Origin: Epiperipatus broadwayi
Lineage: Eukaryota; Onychophora; Udeonychophora; Euonychophora; Peripatidae
Assembly (NCBI GenBank): GCA_028023455.1
Contig: JAQFVV010013406.1
Location: forward strand, 62,001 to 126,000
Direction: 5' to 3'
Length of the DNA: 64,000 nucleotides
Part shown: positions 63,561 to 64,000 of the stretch, in pieces
Numbering within the stretch: the first letter of the stretch is position 1
Layout of the letters: the number at the start of each line of letters is the position of its first letter
Position numbers and translations under genes: made by a program
Notes under the pieces: model-generated
Told to the model about the DNA's origin: nothing
What the model saw: the letters and a program-made list of their open reading frames with translations, nothing else
The model's database searches: none

Positions 63561-63639
63561 TATCATAATGGTGAAATATAAAGGATGAAGTGTTAGCAAT
63601 ATTGTGAAGAAAAAGAGTTACTACTTAAAACCAAAAAAT

Positions 63640-63840
63640 TAAAAAGGGAATTTTAATAAATGGAAATAAAATGAATATAATTAATAAACAAGCTGCCAAT
63701 ATTATAGTTTGGGATTCATGGGATTTGATTTTGATGATGTTTGATTTCCTTTTGTTTTTGAATTTAATGACAGTTTACGCAGGTTAATGAATTAACTGAA
63801 AGCACTTCTGCAGATGTAAAGACTATATATAATAGATAAT
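63640..63840 (+). pseudogene. PLE 3'-end remnant
   Basis: NKQAANI followed by a W near 63705 corresponds to the NRQAANVKITELW-type end of PLE-3 and PLE-1. About 100 bp later, GCAG, a perfect hairpin GTTAA-TGAA-TTAAC, TGAAAGCACTT and CTGC mimic the PLE tail with the core box deleted. The rest of the element is gone. Confidence 0.5.
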
Positions 63841-64000
63841 TTTCATTATATTTATTATTTTATTATTACAATAGTTTTTTAATTAATGGACATTTTATTT
63901 GTATTATATTTATATATTTCCTCAAATTTATTATTTATTTACTTTTAAACAATTCTTTAATATACTCATTCCAGCTGTCATAATTTTTTCAGTTTTAATT
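63841..64000. other. AT-rich non-coding DNA at window end
   Basis: Nothing recognised. Confidence 0.5.

Overview
This is a strongly AT-rich, gene-poor stretch of an animal nuclear genome, most likely an invertebrate. The evidence is the absence of long protein-coding genes, intron-style splice signals around the few candidate exons, very long (TA)n microsatellites, tRNA-derived SINE fragments, a pogo/Tigger transposase relic, a LINE reverse-transcriptase relic, and at least four families of Penelope-like elements (PLEs) with reverse transcriptase plus a C-terminal GIY-YIG endonuclease. I cannot name the species. No bacterial operon, CRISPR array or rRNA gene was seen.

Layout. 1-5215: AT-rich non-coding DNA with one weak exon candidate and a tandem ~385-bp repeat. 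5216-6440: a PLE-related foldback and a PLE-3 remnant. 6590-7793: the most striking locus, two tandem dimers of a non-coding ~417-nt unit placed head to head, each unit carrying a type I hammerhead ribozyme (retrozyme-like). 8279-9935: two candidate terminal exons on the plus strand. 10640-10745: a foldback with a second, unrelated hammerhead. 11800-13545 and 60200-61986: two diverged copies of a ~1.7-kb non-coding repeat. 14400-16000: TA arrays and a 250-nt uninterrupted poly(A). 16015-17370: PLE-4, an inverted pair of GIY-YIG ends. 20087-22850: PLE-1, interrupting a copy of the ~385-bp repeat. 25259-28428, 41172-48637 and 51738-56210: a group of 0.8-4.5-kb elements whose termini (about TTGTGCCCTT) abut (TA)n arrays. 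32306-33796: Tigger pseudogene. 34816-41160: PLE-2, two copies head to head, each preceded by a partial copy (pseudo-LTR layout). 56289-57000: LINE RT relic. 61987-63840: TA arrays, foldbacks, a SINE and PLE ends.

How the parts connect. The PLE copies supply (or once supplied) reverse transcriptase and endonuclease. The non-coding retrozyme-like units encode only self-cleaving RNA and would depend on such an enzyme in trans. The PLE tails themselves carry a hammerhead-shaped motif in which the C3-G8 core pair is replaced by U3-A8 in three separate families, with covarying stems. All PLE copies here are broken by nonsense mutations, frameshifts or TA expansion, so the window is a graveyard of these systems; any activity would come from copies elsewhere.
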